Below are positions 35,164 through 44,284 of a DNA stretch of 64,000 nucleotides, one piece after another. A model generated the notes under the pieces. The model saw only the letters and a program-made list of their open reading frames with translations, was not told the DNA's origin and searched no databases. Source of the DNA: Humibacter albus DSM 18994 (GTDB lineage Bacteria; Actinomycetota; Actinomycetes; Actinomycetales; Microbacteriaceae); the NCBI RefSeq assembly GCF_000421825.1, contig NZ_ATXT01000018.1, positions 124,001-188,000 of the forward strand, written 5' to 3'. The translations under genes and the position numbers were made by a program. Position 1 is the stretch's first letter, and each line of letters opens with the position of its first letter.

Positions 35164-36093
35164 GTGAGCGGGTCGTACCCACGTGGCCGCTGGCCGGCGC
35201 GGATCGCTGCGCCACTGCGGCAGAGGCCACCGGCCGACCTCGCGATCGTGGCCGCTGCCGTGCTCGCCGCCCTCGTCCTGTTGATCGCTGTTCTCACCGT
35301 GCCGCGGCCGTCACAGGTCGAGACGGCACCGCGCACCGCGTTCCGACCTGGGCTGATCATCAGCGACGCCGCGTTCTACGATCCGGACACCATGACGGGG
35401 TCGCAGGTGCAGCGCTTCCTCGCGTCGCGGCCGTGCAGTTCCGGCGACGGTTCGCCCTGCCTGACCGACTATCGCCAGAACACGCCGGACGAGCCGATGC
35501 AGTACGCGCACTGCGCCGCCTACCACGGCGCGCGGTCTGAACGGGCGAGCGCCATCATCGTGAAGGTCGCCCAGGCGTGCCGCATCAGCCCGAAGGTGCT
35601 GCTCGTACTGCTGCAGAAGGAGCAGTCCCTGCTCACGCACCCGAGCGCATCCGGGTATCAGAAGGCCACCGGATACGGATGCCCCGACACGGCCGATTGC
35701 GACGCCGCCTACTTCGGGTTCTTCAATCAGCTCTACAACGCCGCCTGGCAGTTCCGCGAGTACACGGTGGGCGGAAGCTCGTGGCGGTATCACGTCGGCG
35801 AGGTTCGCATTCAGTACCATCCGAACGCCGCCTGCGGTTCGAGCGTCGTGCACATCCGCAACCAGGCCACCGCGAACCTGTACAACTACACGCCCTATCA
35901 GCCGTCGCCCGGCACCGTGCGCGATCCCGACACGACGACGTCCTGCTCGACGTTCGGCAACCTCAACTTCTGGCGCCTCTACAACGACTGGTTCGGGTCT
36001 CCTCTGAGCAAACCGTTCCCCCTCCAGTACCCCTCATGCCTGAACCTGAAAGGCGGGTCGAGGTGCTTCATCGACCCGCGCACGGGTCTGTAG
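35164..36093 (+). CDS. Exported lysozyme-like protein of the Micrococcales 'hemagglutinin' type
   Basis: The 309-residue protein has a single N-terminal membrane/signal segment (about residues 25-47) followed by an extracytoplasmic domain. The sequence VLLVLLQKEQSLLTH (about 145) contains a Glu in the position typical of lytic transglycosylases, and GYGCPD...AYFGFFNQLYNAAWQF follows. The C-terminal part, with YHPNAACGS and NQATANLYNYTPYQ, is the segment often named hemagglutinin in this group. At least eight Cys residues suggest disulfides. A role in cell-wall cleavage is inferred. It starts 14 bases after gabT. Confidence 0.65.
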   Translation: MSGSYPRGRWPARIAAPLRQRPPADLAIVAAAVLAALVLLIAVLTVPRPSQVETAPRTAFRPGLIISDAAFYDPDTMTGSQVQRFLASRPCSSGDGSPCLTDYRQNTPDEPMQYAHCAAYHGARSERASAIIVKVAQACRISPKVLLVLLQKEQSLLTHPSASGYQKATGYGCPDTADCDAAYFGFFNQLYNAAWQFREYTVGGSSWRYHVGEVRIQYHPNAACGSSVVHIRNQATANLYNYTPYQPSPGTVRDPDTTTSCSTFGNLNFWRLYNDWFGSPLSKPFPLQYPSCLNLKGGSRCFIDPRTGL

Positions 36094-36157
36094 CGAGCCT
36101 TTCACCGCGCCGGATGCCATGCCACGGCGGGAATATGAGCGCACGTAGGGTCGCCTC

Positions 36158-37012
36158 ATGACCACACTGTCGCGGCCGGAGCACTCGCGCACGATCAGCC
36201 CGACGGTCCTCCGACCTACCCATGCGCCCTCACGGGCGCGCGCACAAGAGCCCGCGCCGAGCTCTGCGACGGCGGCTCGTACCGCGGCTCCGACGGCGGA
36301 TGGGGGCGCCGTGTGCGCCGAGCCCGCGCCGGCGCAGCCGCACACCGGGACGTTCTACGGGCTCGCCCGCGCCGTCATGATTCCAGTCGCGCGCTTGCTC
36401 TACCGGCCGCGCGTCGTCGGTCGCCGCAACGTGCCCAAGTCGGGCGCCGTCATCCTGGCGAGCAACCATCTGTCGTTCATCGACAGCGTGGTGATCCCGG
36501 TCGTGGCGCCCCGACGCATCCAATTCCTCGCCAAGTCGCACTACTTCGAGGGAACGGGACTCGCGGGCTGGGTGAAGCGCTCGTTCTTCGCCGCCATCGG
36601 CGCCGTCGGGGTCAAACGCGGTGCCGGACGCGACTCCCAGGACGCGCTCGAGATCAGCAAGGGCATCCTGGAGGCGGGCCAGGCGTTCGCGCTCTATCCG
36701 GAAGGCACGCGTTCCCGTGACGGCCGTCTCTACCGCGGACGCACGGGCGTCGCGTGGCTCGCGCTGACCACGGGCGCTCCCGTGGTTCCGGTGGGCCTGG
36801 TCGGCACGGAGCGGCTGCAGCCGGTGGGCAGGCGCCTGCCGAGGCTCGCCCGCGTCACCGTCGCGTTCGGCGAGCCGATCGACGTCTCCGTGTTCGGGGC
36901 GGCCACCAGCGGCAAGGCGCGGCGTGCGGCGACGGATGCCATCATGACCGAGATCCAGCGGCTCACCGGGCAGTCCGAGGCCGGCGTCTACAACGAGGCA
37001 CCCGCGGAGTGA
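36158..37012 (+). CDS. plsC: 1-acyl-sn-glycerol-3-phosphate acyltransferase family protein
   Basis: PlsC-type enzymes acylate lysophosphatidate in phospholipid synthesis at the membrane. The 284-residue protein has the catalytic NHLSFID motif (H-x4-D) near residue 105, an FLAKSHYF strand, and the substrate-binding YPEGTRSRDG near 175. The first 60 residues are Ala/Thr/Pro-rich and unusual for the family. ATG 36158 follows a TAGGGT box (36146-36151) by six bases. Other lipid acyltransferases share these motifs, so the exact acceptor is not certain. Confidence 0.83.
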   Translation: MTTLSRPEHSRTISPTVLRPTHAPSRARAQEPAPSSATAARTAAPTADGGAVCAEPAPAQPHTGTFYGLARAVMIPVARLLYRPRVVGRRNVPKSGAVILASNHLSFIDSVVIPVVAPRRIQFLAKSHYFEGTGLAGWVKRSFFAAIGAVGVKRGAGRDSQDALEISKGILEAGQAFALYPEGTRSRDGRLYRGRTGVAWLALTTGAPVVPVGLVGTERLQPVGRRLPRLARVTVAFGEPIDVSVFGAATSGKARRAATDAIMTEIQRLTGQSEAGVYNEAPAE

Positions 37013-37082
37013 CGTCGAGTTCCGGCGCCTAGGGAGTGAGGCCGCGTTCCGGCGCCCAAGGACCGGCCCCGCAGCGCGCCGT

Positions 37083-37553
37083 CTACTCGGCTTCCGCCGT
37101 CGGTTCGTGCCCAACGGGGAAGTTGACCGAGGCGGCGATGAAGCACAGCCGGGACGCCTCGGCGTGCAGTTGCTGCGCCGTCTCGAGCTGAGACGCGTCG
37201 CTCACGGTCACGTGCGGCCGCAGCGTGACGGCCGTGAAGTGCCCTGAACCGTCCGAGGACGCTGTCATCGTTCCGGTCGGCTCGTCCTCGTAGGCGGTCA
37301 CGACCACGCCGTGCCGCTGAGCGACGTGCAGATAGCTAAGCAGGTGGCACTGCGCGAGCGCGGCGATGAGGAGCTCCTCCGGATTCCAGCGCTCGGCGTC
37401 GCCGAAGAACGCGCGGTCGCTGGAGCCCTCGATGGGCGGGTTGCCTTCGGCGCGCACGACGTGGTCGCGCCCGTAGTCGCGATATCCACTCGTGCCCGTT
37501 CCGCGGTTCCCTGTCCATTCGAGGGATAGCGCGTAGTGGTGATCGACGTTCAT
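37083..37553 (-). CDS. OsmC family protein
   Basis: OsmC-like proteins are thiol peroxidases that reduce organic hydroperoxides. The 156-residue protein has the first reactive Cys in ALAQCHLLSYLH (about residue 61) and the second in SRLCFIAASVNFPV (about 137), with the typical NPEELL segment before the first. The open frame continues upstream, but ATG 37553 has a GGGAG site six bases away and the standard N-terminus. It diverges from the asparaginase gene across 204 bases. Confidence 0.85.
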   Translation of the reverse strand: MNVDHHYALSLEWTGNRGTGTSGYRDYGRDHVVRAEGNPPIEGSSDRAFFGDAERWNPEELLIAALAQCHLLSYLHVAQRHGVVVTAYEDEPTGTMTASSDGSGHFTAVTLRPHVTVSDASQLETAQQLHAEASRLCFIAASVNFPVGHEPTAEAE

Positions 37554-37757
37554 GTCGGGCTCCCGGATGTCTGTGTGTGACTCGTCTGCGTGTGGCTCGT
37601 CGTGCGTGACGTTCGCCCTCCACTCTGCCCGATCCCGCAGCCTCACGGGAATGACGAGGTGCCGCACAGTCCGCCGAACCGACACGAAGGACGCGACGGA
37701 TCGTCCGCGGCCGGCGACGGCGGAATGCTCGGTGTGCTCGTTAGACTCAGGATCACC

Positions 37758-38780
37758 ATGAGCGATTCGGTGCGTGTTCCACGGATGTCCACGACCGGCA
37801 CTTTCGAGGCCGTCCACGCTGTCGAGTTGGCCGTCTCCGATCGCAACGGATTCGTCGAGAACCGCCACATCGGTTCGGCCGTGGTGCTGAACCCCGACGG
37901 CGAGCGTCTCACTTCGCTCGGTGAGCCCGATGCGGTGGTCCTCCCCCGTTCGACCCTGAAGCCGTTTCAGGCGATCGCCTCCCTCGGGGCAGGTGCCCAG
38001 CTCGATGACGTGCAGATCGCCATCGCCACGGCGAGTCACGCCGGCACCGCTGAGCACGTGGCGGTGGTGCGCGAGGTGCTCGCCAGGGCCGGGCTGAGTG
38101 AAGACGCGCTGTTGTGCCCTCCGGCACTCCCTGCCGACGTCGACGCGAGCGCCGAGGTGTTGCGCTCTGGCGGAACCCCCGCTCCCGTCTACATGGAGTG
38201 CTCAGGCAAGCACGCGGGCATGCTGGCGGCGTGCGTGGCGAGCGGCTGGAGCATCCGCGACTACATCGACCCGCAGCATCCGCTTCAACAGCACGTGAAG
38301 GACGTCGTCGAGCGGCTCACCGGCGAGAAGGTCTCGCATGTCGCCGTCGACGGATGCGGCGCTCCCGTCTTCGCCATCACGCTGGCCGGTCTCGCGCGCG
38401 GCGTGCAGCGGATGGCCATGTCTGCGCAGCAATCGCCGTTCGCGCTGTACCGCACCGCCGCCACGGTGTACCGATGTGCGCGCGAGAACGCGTGGGCCAT
38501 CTCCGGCCGCGGCAGGCCGGACACGGTGCTGATGGAGACGATCGGCGGGTATGCGAAGGCCGGAGCGGACGGCGCGATGACCATGAGCGCGTCCGACGGC
38601 ACGACGGTCGCCGTGAAGGTGCTCGGCGGCAGTGTTCCGGCGGCGCGTGTGGCCGCTCTCGGTCTTCTGATGTCGGTCGGTGCGGTGGCGCCCGACACGG
38701 GTGCACTGGCCATGGACCGCATGGGTGCGGTCGTGACCGGCGGCGGTGCCGAGGTCGGCAGGCTGCGGCCGGTCGTCTGA
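37758..38780 (+). CDS. L-asparaginase, thermolabile Rhizobium type (Asparaginase_II family)
   Basis: The 340-residue protein matches the Asparaginase_II (PF06089) family rather than the E. coli AnsA/AnsB family. It has the SAVVLNPDGE segment near residue 40, LPRSTLKPFQA near 62 and the YMECSGKHAGML motif near 140 with the conserved Ser-x-Lys. The enzyme hydrolyses asparagine to aspartate and ammonia. ATG 37758 has an AGGA site seven bases upstream and a possible TAGACT box at 37742. The gene is followed 85 bases later by alanine dehydrogenase in the same direction, consistent with an amino acid breakdown unit. Confidence 0.85.
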   Translation: MSDSVRVPRMSTTGTFEAVHAVELAVSDRNGFVENRHIGSAVVLNPDGERLTSLGEPDAVVLPRSTLKPFQAIASLGAGAQLDDVQIAIATASHAGTAEHVAVVREVLARAGLSEDALLCPPALPADVDASAEVLRSGGTPAPVYMECSGKHAGMLAACVASGWSIRDYIDPQHPLQQHVKDVVERLTGEKVSHVAVDGCGAPVFAITLAGLARGVQRMAMSAQQSPFALYRTAATVYRCARENAWAISGRGRPDTVLMETIGGYAKAGADGAMTMSASDGTTVAVKVLGGSVPAARVAALGLLMSVGAVAPDTGALAMDRMGAVVTGGGAEVGRLRPVV

Positions 38781-38865
38781 CGAGGCGGCACCGAGACAAG
38801 ACTTCGCGGTCGACGGCGACCGCGACCGGGCTCACGAGGCCCGCGATGCAAGAGAACGGACAACG

Positions 38866-39981
38866 ATGAGAATCTCCATTCCCCGCGAGATCAAGAACAA
38901 CGAGTACCGGGTGGCCATCACGCCGGCGGGAGTGCACGACCTGGTGGCCAACGGCCACGAGGTGCACGTGGAGCGCGGTGCGGGCGAGGGGTCGTCCATT
39001 CCGGATTCCGCCTATGCCGACGCGGGTGCGATCCTGGAGCAGGATGCCGAAGCGACCTGGTCCGTCGCGGAGCTGCTGCTGAAGGTGAAGGAGCCGATCG
39101 AGCAGGAGTTCGGGTATTTCCGCGACGGTCTGGTGCTCTTCGCCTACCTTCACCTCGCCGCGGAGCCCGGTCTGACTCGCGCTCTTGTGGAGTCCGGTGT
39201 GACCGCCATCGCGTATGAGACCGTGCAGAAGGCGGACCGGTCTCTTCCGCTGCTGGCGCCGATGAGCGAGGTCGCGGGGCGGCTCGCGCCGATCGTCGGA
39301 GCGAACGCCTTGCTCAAGCCGCAGGGCGGTTCCGGGCTTCTCGTGCCTGGAGTGCCGGGAACCTATCCGGCCAAGGTCGTTGTGCTCGGCGGCGGCGTCG
39401 CGGGAACGAACGCCGCTTCCGTCGCCGTCGGCCTCGGTGCGGACGTCACCGTGCTCGACACCAACGTGGCGCGGCTGCGCGAGCTCGACGCTCACTACGC
39501 GGGACGCATCAAGACGATCGCGTCGACCGCGTTCGAGGTGGAACGCGCGGTGCTCGACGCGGACCTCGTGGTGGGGTCGGTGCTGGTTCCGGGTGCGAAG
39601 GCCCCGAAGCTGGTGCGCAACGACATGGTGGCGCGCATGCATCCCGGAAGCGTGCTCGTCGACATCGCCGTCGACCAGGGCGGCTGCTTCGAGGACTCGC
39701 ACCCCACGACGCACGATGCACCGACCTTCCGGGTGCACGACACCGTGTTCTACTGCGTCGCCAACATGCCGGGCGCCGTTCCGCACACCTCCACGCACGC
39801 TCTCACGAATGCGACGCTGCCCTACGCGAGAGCGATCGCGGGGCACGGCTGGCGCGAGGCGCTGAGCGCCGACGCCGCGCTGTCCCTCGGTCTCAACGTC
39901 GTCGGCGGCTCGGTCACGAACGAGGGGGTGGCCGAGGCCAACGGCTTGCCCCTGTCGTCCCTTGCAGACGTGCTCGCCTGA
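38866..39981 (+). CDS. ald: Alanine dehydrogenase
   Basis: Ald reversibly converts L-alanine to pyruvate and ammonia with NAD. The 371-residue protein starts with the family sequence RISIPREIKNNEYRVAITP. It has the substrate-binding Lys in LLKVKEP (about residue 74) and His in AYLHLA (about 95). The Rossmann motif is VLGGGVAGTNAA (about 172-182) and the catalytic Asp is in DIAVDQGG (about 268). Length is standard. The start has a purine-rich GAGAACGGA upstream. Confidence 0.95.
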   Translation: MRISIPREIKNNEYRVAITPAGVHDLVANGHEVHVERGAGEGSSIPDSAYADAGAILEQDAEATWSVAELLLKVKEPIEQEFGYFRDGLVLFAYLHLAAEPGLTRALVESGVTAIAYETVQKADRSLPLLAPMSEVAGRLAPIVGANALLKPQGGSGLLVPGVPGTYPAKVVVLGGGVAGTNAASVAVGLGADVTVLDTNVARLRELDAHYAGRIKTIASTAFEVERAVLDADLVVGSVLVPGAKAPKLVRNDMVARMHPGSVLVDIAVDQGGCFEDSHPTTHDAPTFRVHDTVFYCVANMPGAVPHTSTHALTNATLPYARAIAGHGWREALSADAALSLGLNVVGGSVTNEGVAEANGLPLSSLADVLA

Positions 39982-40037
39982 GACGGCAGTGGCGCGTCAG
40001 AGTCGCCGCCGGGCCGGGTCGGCGCCAGGCCGGGTCG

Positions 40038-40178
40038 CCTGACCCGGCGGCGTGACACCGCGCGGCCTGACCCGGGGTGGCGTGACCCGGGTGGCGTGAC
40101 CCGGGTGGCGTGACCCCAGCGGCCTCACCCGGTGGCGTGACCCCAGCGGCGTGACTTCGCGCGGCGTGACCCGGCGTG
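40038..40178. repeat. Degenerate 13-15-bp minisatellite
   Basis: About ten head-to-tail copies of a unit close to CGTGACCCGGGTGG fill the gap between the convergent ald and EssC-like genes. Two central copies (about 40081-40108) are identical and the others vary. No gene is visible in 39982-40233. It may be a slippage-prone neutral array; convergent transcription could end here. Confidence 0.8.
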
Positions 40179-40233
40179 TTGGCGCACGGGGGCGGCGCGA
40201 CGGACCGGCGGGCGTGAAGCGGGCATTCCTGCT

Positions 40234-43200
40234 TCACGGTTCGGGCATGCTCGCCCGTCCGAAGACGCCGGAAGGGTCGCAGGTCAGCAGGTGCCCGAGA
40301 ACGACGGGCGGCGGCACGACGCGCGAGCGTAGAACGGCGCGCACCTGTGCCGGTGCACATCCGTCGAACACGATGCGGGAGCGGCCGCGCAGCCGGTTCA
40401 ACAGCGCCCAGTGCGTTTGCCAGGCGTCGGCACCACCGACGAGAGCTGCGCCTCCAGAGCGGATCGCGATGTCGCCGTCGCCGGGATCATCCGGACTCGC
40501 CCCCCGCTCCGCCACAGCGCCGGGGTCGAGACGGCGCAGCGGGTCGTCTCCGTAGCTCTTCACACCGGACTCCAGGTCGATGACTTCCAGGCCAGGGCAT
40601 GCTTCACGCAACCGCCGGATGGTTCGCGCGGGCGAAACGGAGACGACGGCCGTCACCGAGCCGCTCGAGAAGGAGAGGGCGGGAGGCGACTGCTCTCCCC
40701 CTGTGACATACGCGTTCGGGCGTTTCTCGCCGTGTTCCGCTCGGTCGATTTCATCGGATGACGACGGTTCGATGAAGACGACCTGCGCCGCCCGGCCGTG
40801 CCAGACACCGCGGCCGGGCGGCGCGTCCGCTTCGAAGAGCTCGGCAGGCGCACCGGCCAGAACGTGCTCCTGACGATCCGCGTGGCGCAACAGCAGACGT
40901 TCCCCGAATTGCGCGGCCACCGGCCGCAGTCCGGTGGGGAGGCTGACCGCCGAGCACACGACGGCGATCGACGCTCGGGGACCGTCGACCAGAAGAGATC
41001 GCAGCCGTTCCAGCACGGCGTCGCGATGATCGTCATCGAAGCGCGCCACCAGAGCATCGACGTCGTCGACCGCCACCAGGCATGGCGTGCTCTTCTCGTG
41101 CGCGCGCTCGCCCGCCGCCTCGAGCGCATCCCACGCTCCCTCAACGTCTGGCGGCACGACGATCTTCTCTGCGTGCCACTGCGTCAGCACGGCACGCAGG
41201 GCGGAGGTGCGTCCCGACCCGCGCACGCCGAGCACGAGCAGGTGCGACCGTTGCGGGCGGAAGACGATGCCTTCCTGCGCCTGCCGATCCGGGTCGTCCA
41301 GGGCTCCGATGACCACTCCTCCACCCGGCGCCGGTCCGAAGGCGTCGAGCGGAATGCGCGACGGGAGCGCGGGGAGCCATGGCGCAGGCGGTCGGGGGGC
41401 GGTAGCGTAAGCGGCTGCCACCCGTTCGACGTCGCGGGCACGCGTCGTGGCCGCCTGTGCTGTGAACAGCCGCCCGTCGCACTGCACGACGAACCGACCG
41501 GGCACCGAGTGCGGGAGCCGCGCCGCGGCATCCGTTCCGAGCAGCGACGTGCTGTCACTTGCGGCGGCGAGCCGGAGTGAGAGCCGCAGCGCGCAGTTCG
41601 CCAGGAGGGCGTCCCCGAACACGCCGGTGGCGCGCTGCGTGCCGAGCACGAGGTGCACGCCGAGGGCGCGCCCGCGCGCCGCGATATCGGACAAGAGCGG
41701 TGCGAGGTCGGGGAAGGCCGCCAACATGGCCGCCGCCTCGTCGACAACGATGACGAGGCGAGGGAGGCGTGCGCCCGCGTCCCGAATGTCGCCGACGCCG
41801 AGTTCTGACAGCACGGCCTCGCGTCTGCGCAATTCTGCACGGAGGCTCTTCAGCGCCCTATCGGCCTCGCCGTGGGCCAGGTCTGTGACGATGCCGACCG
41901 TGTGGGGAAGGGCCGAGAGCCGTCGGAAGGCCGTACCTCCTTTGAAGTCGACCAGGAGAAGAGCGATCTCGTCTGGTCGCCTGCCCGACGCCATGGCCAA
42001 AGCCCACGAGAGGAGGAGTTCGCTCTTTCCGCTTCCCGTCGTGCCTGTCACGATGGCGTGCGGCCCGGATGCCACGAGGTCGAGTGTCAGGGGACCTGCG
42101 GAACTCACGCCGACGGTCGCCGAGAGCCCCGGCCGATCGATCCCGCCGTGCCCTGCTGACATGTTCGTCTGCAGCTCCCCGCGCCCGAGCTCGTCGAAGT
42201 CGACGTGTTCCGGCAGTGCGCGTGCTGCCGCGACTCCCCTGGAGAGCGCGGCTCGGGCGAGGTCCCGCCCGAAGGCCGCCGCCGATTGTGCTGTGATGAG
42301 TTCGGCATGCAGGCTCGCGCCCACCTCCATCGCGTCATGCGGCGCAGCCAGCACGTCGGATACCCCTGAAGCCGTGGCCCGCACGACGATGCGGCATCCG
42401 GCGGGGAGATCGTCGACGTGCTCGGCGACGGCCAGAACCGCATGGAGAACGCCGCTCGTCTCGCCCTGCCGCGAGGCCGTGTGCACGTCTTCCGGCTCTG
42501 TTCCGTCGGCGCGCAGGTTCGCGCCATCGTCGATGACACGCAGACGCAAGCCCTCACGGTCCGCTACCGCGGCATGCGGGTAGTCATCCAACCAGTCGTA
42601 GTCGTCACCGGGCGGCGCGGCGATCGCCAGGATGCCAGGCGAATGCGCGTGCGCGAGCTGTACCGCCATGCCGCGCACCATCGCCCGGGCAACCGGCAGT
42701 GGACCGACGACGCCGATTCCGAGGCTCGGGTCGATCGCCACAGGCGCTTCGCGCAGGGTCCGCGCCACCGCATGGAGCTCGCGCTCCCGCTCGGTCTCCT
42801 GGGCGCCGGAGACCGAGAGTGCGCTGCGTCTCAGCCCGGACCCCAGGCGCACGGGCACGAACGCGTCACCGGGCGATGCCCACCGTCGTGGACGCAACGA
42901 CGTGTCGGAGAGGATGCGAGAGGCGGTCGGCAGTCGCGCGTCGAGCGCCGCCCGCTCCCGCTGATGCGCGGCGGCGACCCTCTCGAGGAACTCGGCCGCG
43001 GCTGCGTCGTAGGCACGAGCATCCCTTCGCCGACGGCGACGTGCCGAGATGCGGCCGTCGACCGCGCTCGCAACAGCGATCACCGGGCTCAGCGCAGCGA
43101 AGGCGAGCATGAGTGGCGAACGTGTGACGAGGTACAGCACGCCGGCGCCGAGAAGCGGTGCGAGCACGGCCAGGAGGGGGAACGGCGTGCGAGCGGGCGG

Positions 43201-43269
43201 CGACGGGCTCCTCGGAAGGCTCAGCGCTTCGTCGGAAACCGCGCCGGAAAGGGGCTGTGCATCGGGCAT
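40234..43269 (-). CDS. EssC/FtsK-SpoIIIE-like membrane ATPase
   Basis: The 1011-residue protein has two N-terminal hydrophobic segments (about residues 28-70), then an FtsK/SpoIIIE-type ATPase domain with Walker A GTTGSGKS near 405 and Walker B-like VIVVDEAAAM near 508. A second nucleotide-binding-like domain follows with GVRGSGRTS near 680, where the Walker Lys is Arg, and AVDDVDAL nearby. This resembles EssC/EccC ATPases of type VII secretion but without N-terminal FHA domains. No WXG100 substrate is adjacent. It is the last gene of the minus-strand nine-gene series, 99 bases after the zinc-ribbon FHA gene, suggesting it powers export controlled by that system. Confidence 0.8.
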   Translation of the reverse strand: MPDAQPLSGAVSDEALSLPRSPSPPARTPFPLLAVLAPLLGAGVLYLVTRSPLMLAFAALSPVIAVASAVDGRISARRRRRRDARAYDAAAAEFLERVAAAHQRERAALDARLPTASRILSDTSLRPRRWASPGDAFVPVRLGSGLRRSALSVSGAQETERERELHAVARTLREAPVAIDPSLGIGVVGPLPVARAMVRGMAVQLAHAHSPGILAIAAPPGDDYDWLDDYPHAAVADREGLRLRVIDDGANLRADGTEPEDVHTASRQGETSGVLHAVLAVAEHVDDLPAGCRIVVRATASGVSDVLAAPHDAMEVGASLHAELITAQSAAAFGRDLARAALSRGVAAARALPEHVDFDELGRGELQTNMSAGHGGIDRPGLSATVGVSSAGPLTLDLVASGPHAIVTGTTGSGKSELLLSWALAMASGRRPDEIALLLVDFKGGTAFRRLSALPHTVGIVTDLAHGEADRALKSLRAELRRREAVLSELGVGDIRDAGARLPRLVIVVDEAAAMLAAFPDLAPLLSDIAARGRALGVHLVLGTQRATGVFGDALLANCALRLSLRLAAASDSTSLLGTDAAARLPHSVPGRFVVQCDGRLFTAQAATTRARDVERVAAAYATAPRPPAPWLPALPSRIPLDAFGPAPGGGVVIGALDDPDRQAQEGIVFRPQRSHLLVLGVRGSGRTSALRAVLTQWHAEKIVVPPDVEGAWDALEAAGERAHEKSTPCLVAVDDVDALVARFDDDHRDAVLERLRSLLVDGPRASIAVVCSAVSLPTGLRPVAAQFGERLLLRHADRQEHVLAGAPAELFEADAPPGRGVWHGRAAQVVFIEPSSSDEIDRAEHGEKRPNAYVTGGEQSPPALSFSSGSVTAVVSVSPARTIRRLREACPGLEVIDLESGVKSYGDDPLRRLDPGAVAERGASPDDPGDGDIAIRSGGAALVGGADAWQTHWALLNRLRGRSRIVFDGCAPAQVRAVLRSRVVPPPVVLGHLLTCDPSGVFGRASMPEP

Positions 43270-43368
43270 CGCCCCAGTTCAGCCGCACCGAGTCCGTGCG
43301 GACGCCGCGAACAGGAATCGGTGCAGAACCTCGTCGAGTGACGCTCCTGGGGGCGAGAAGTGGAAACG

Positions 43369-44283
43369 TCAGCGCACGTCGAACCAGTGATCGCCGATCT
43401 CGACCCGCCCGCCGCGGGGCACACGGTATCGCCGGCCCGGTTCGCAGCGGTGTGGACCGCCCGCGCGAGGGATGATCACGGTGCCGTTGGCCGAGTATCG
43501 GTCACAGATCCAGAGCTGATCGTCCTCCAGCCCGAACTCGAGGTGCGTCTTCGACACCGACCGCTCGTAGTCGGCGATCGAGACGAGCTGATCGAACCGC
43601 TCGCCCGGCTGGGTGAACGGACGGCGTCCGAGAAGACCTGTTCCGACGACGACGACGCGCTCCCCCGTGGAGAACGACAGCACGTAGGGAACGGGCGGGA
43701 TGATCGGCCGCGGCATCGTCGGAAACCGTTCCTCGGTGGCCCCAGTCCGCGCCTCGGCGCGTGCCGATGCGGCGCTCACCGACCGTGGTGAGCCGCCCTG
43801 CAGTGGATGATCAGGAGAAGGCACGCCGACCGACGGAAGGCCGGTCAGTGGCACTTCGGTCAGCGGTACCTCGGTGGCGGGAACGTCGGTGACCGGCGTC
43901 TCACTGACGGGAACACCTGTGATGCGCACTTCCACGCCGGAGGGGTCAGTCGCCGCGTTCGCGGACCCGGCATTTGCGGCTCGGGCGTCAGCGGCTTCGG
44001 TGTCGGCGGGCTCTCTGCCGCCAGGACCCGCGTCGGCAGGACCCCCGTCGGCAGAGCCCGCGTGGCCCGTCTCCGCGCTCTCCGGCGCCGCAAGTCCCAC
44101 GACCAGCGACGCGGCGTCTCGTGCCCGTGTCCAATGGGAACCGGGCCTCAGCACTGTCGTGTCGGAGGGCCGGGGATCGGCGACCCGGGTGGCGGGGATC
44201 GGCGCAGCGTTCACCGCTCGGCCGCAATTGCCGCAGAACATCGCCCCCTCGGGCAGGACTGCTCCACACGTCGCGCAGTTCAA
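43369..44283 (-). CDS. Zinc-ribbon and FHA-domain protein
   Basis: The 304-residue protein begins with a zinc ribbon (Cys3, Cys6, Cys17, Cys20). A long Ala/Gly/Pro-rich linker (about 45-200) contains repeated VP-x-TEVPL units. A C-terminal FHA domain (about 215-304) has the LLGRRP, SVSKTHLEF and SANGT motifs that bind phosphothreonine. The linker start carries DTTVLRP, which resembles a threonine motif in the other FHA protein of this locus. It begins one base from the stop of the transglutaminase-like gene, so it is translationally coupled. It probably docks a partner phosphorylated by the locus kinase. Confidence 0.82.
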   Translation of the reverse strand: MNCATCGAVLPEGAMFCGNCGRAVNAAPIPATRVADPRPSDTTVLRPGSHWTRARDAASLVVGLAAPESAETGHAGSADGGPADAGPGGREPADTEAADARAANAGSANAATDPSGVEVRITGVPVSETPVTDVPATEVPLTEVPLTGLPSVGVPSPDHPLQGGSPRSVSAASARAEARTGATEERFPTMPRPIIPPVPYVLSFSTGERVVVVGTGLLGRRPFTQPGERFDQLVSIADYERSVSKTHLEFGLEDDQLWICDRYSANGTVIIPRAGGPHRCEPGRRYRVPRGGRVEIGDHWFDVR

Positions 44284-44284
44284 G

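Noticed and set aside
32537-35230. Minus-strand open frame of 897 codons across the FKBP and gabT genes
   Set aside because: It overlaps two genes with intact family motifs and shows no recognisable domain itself.
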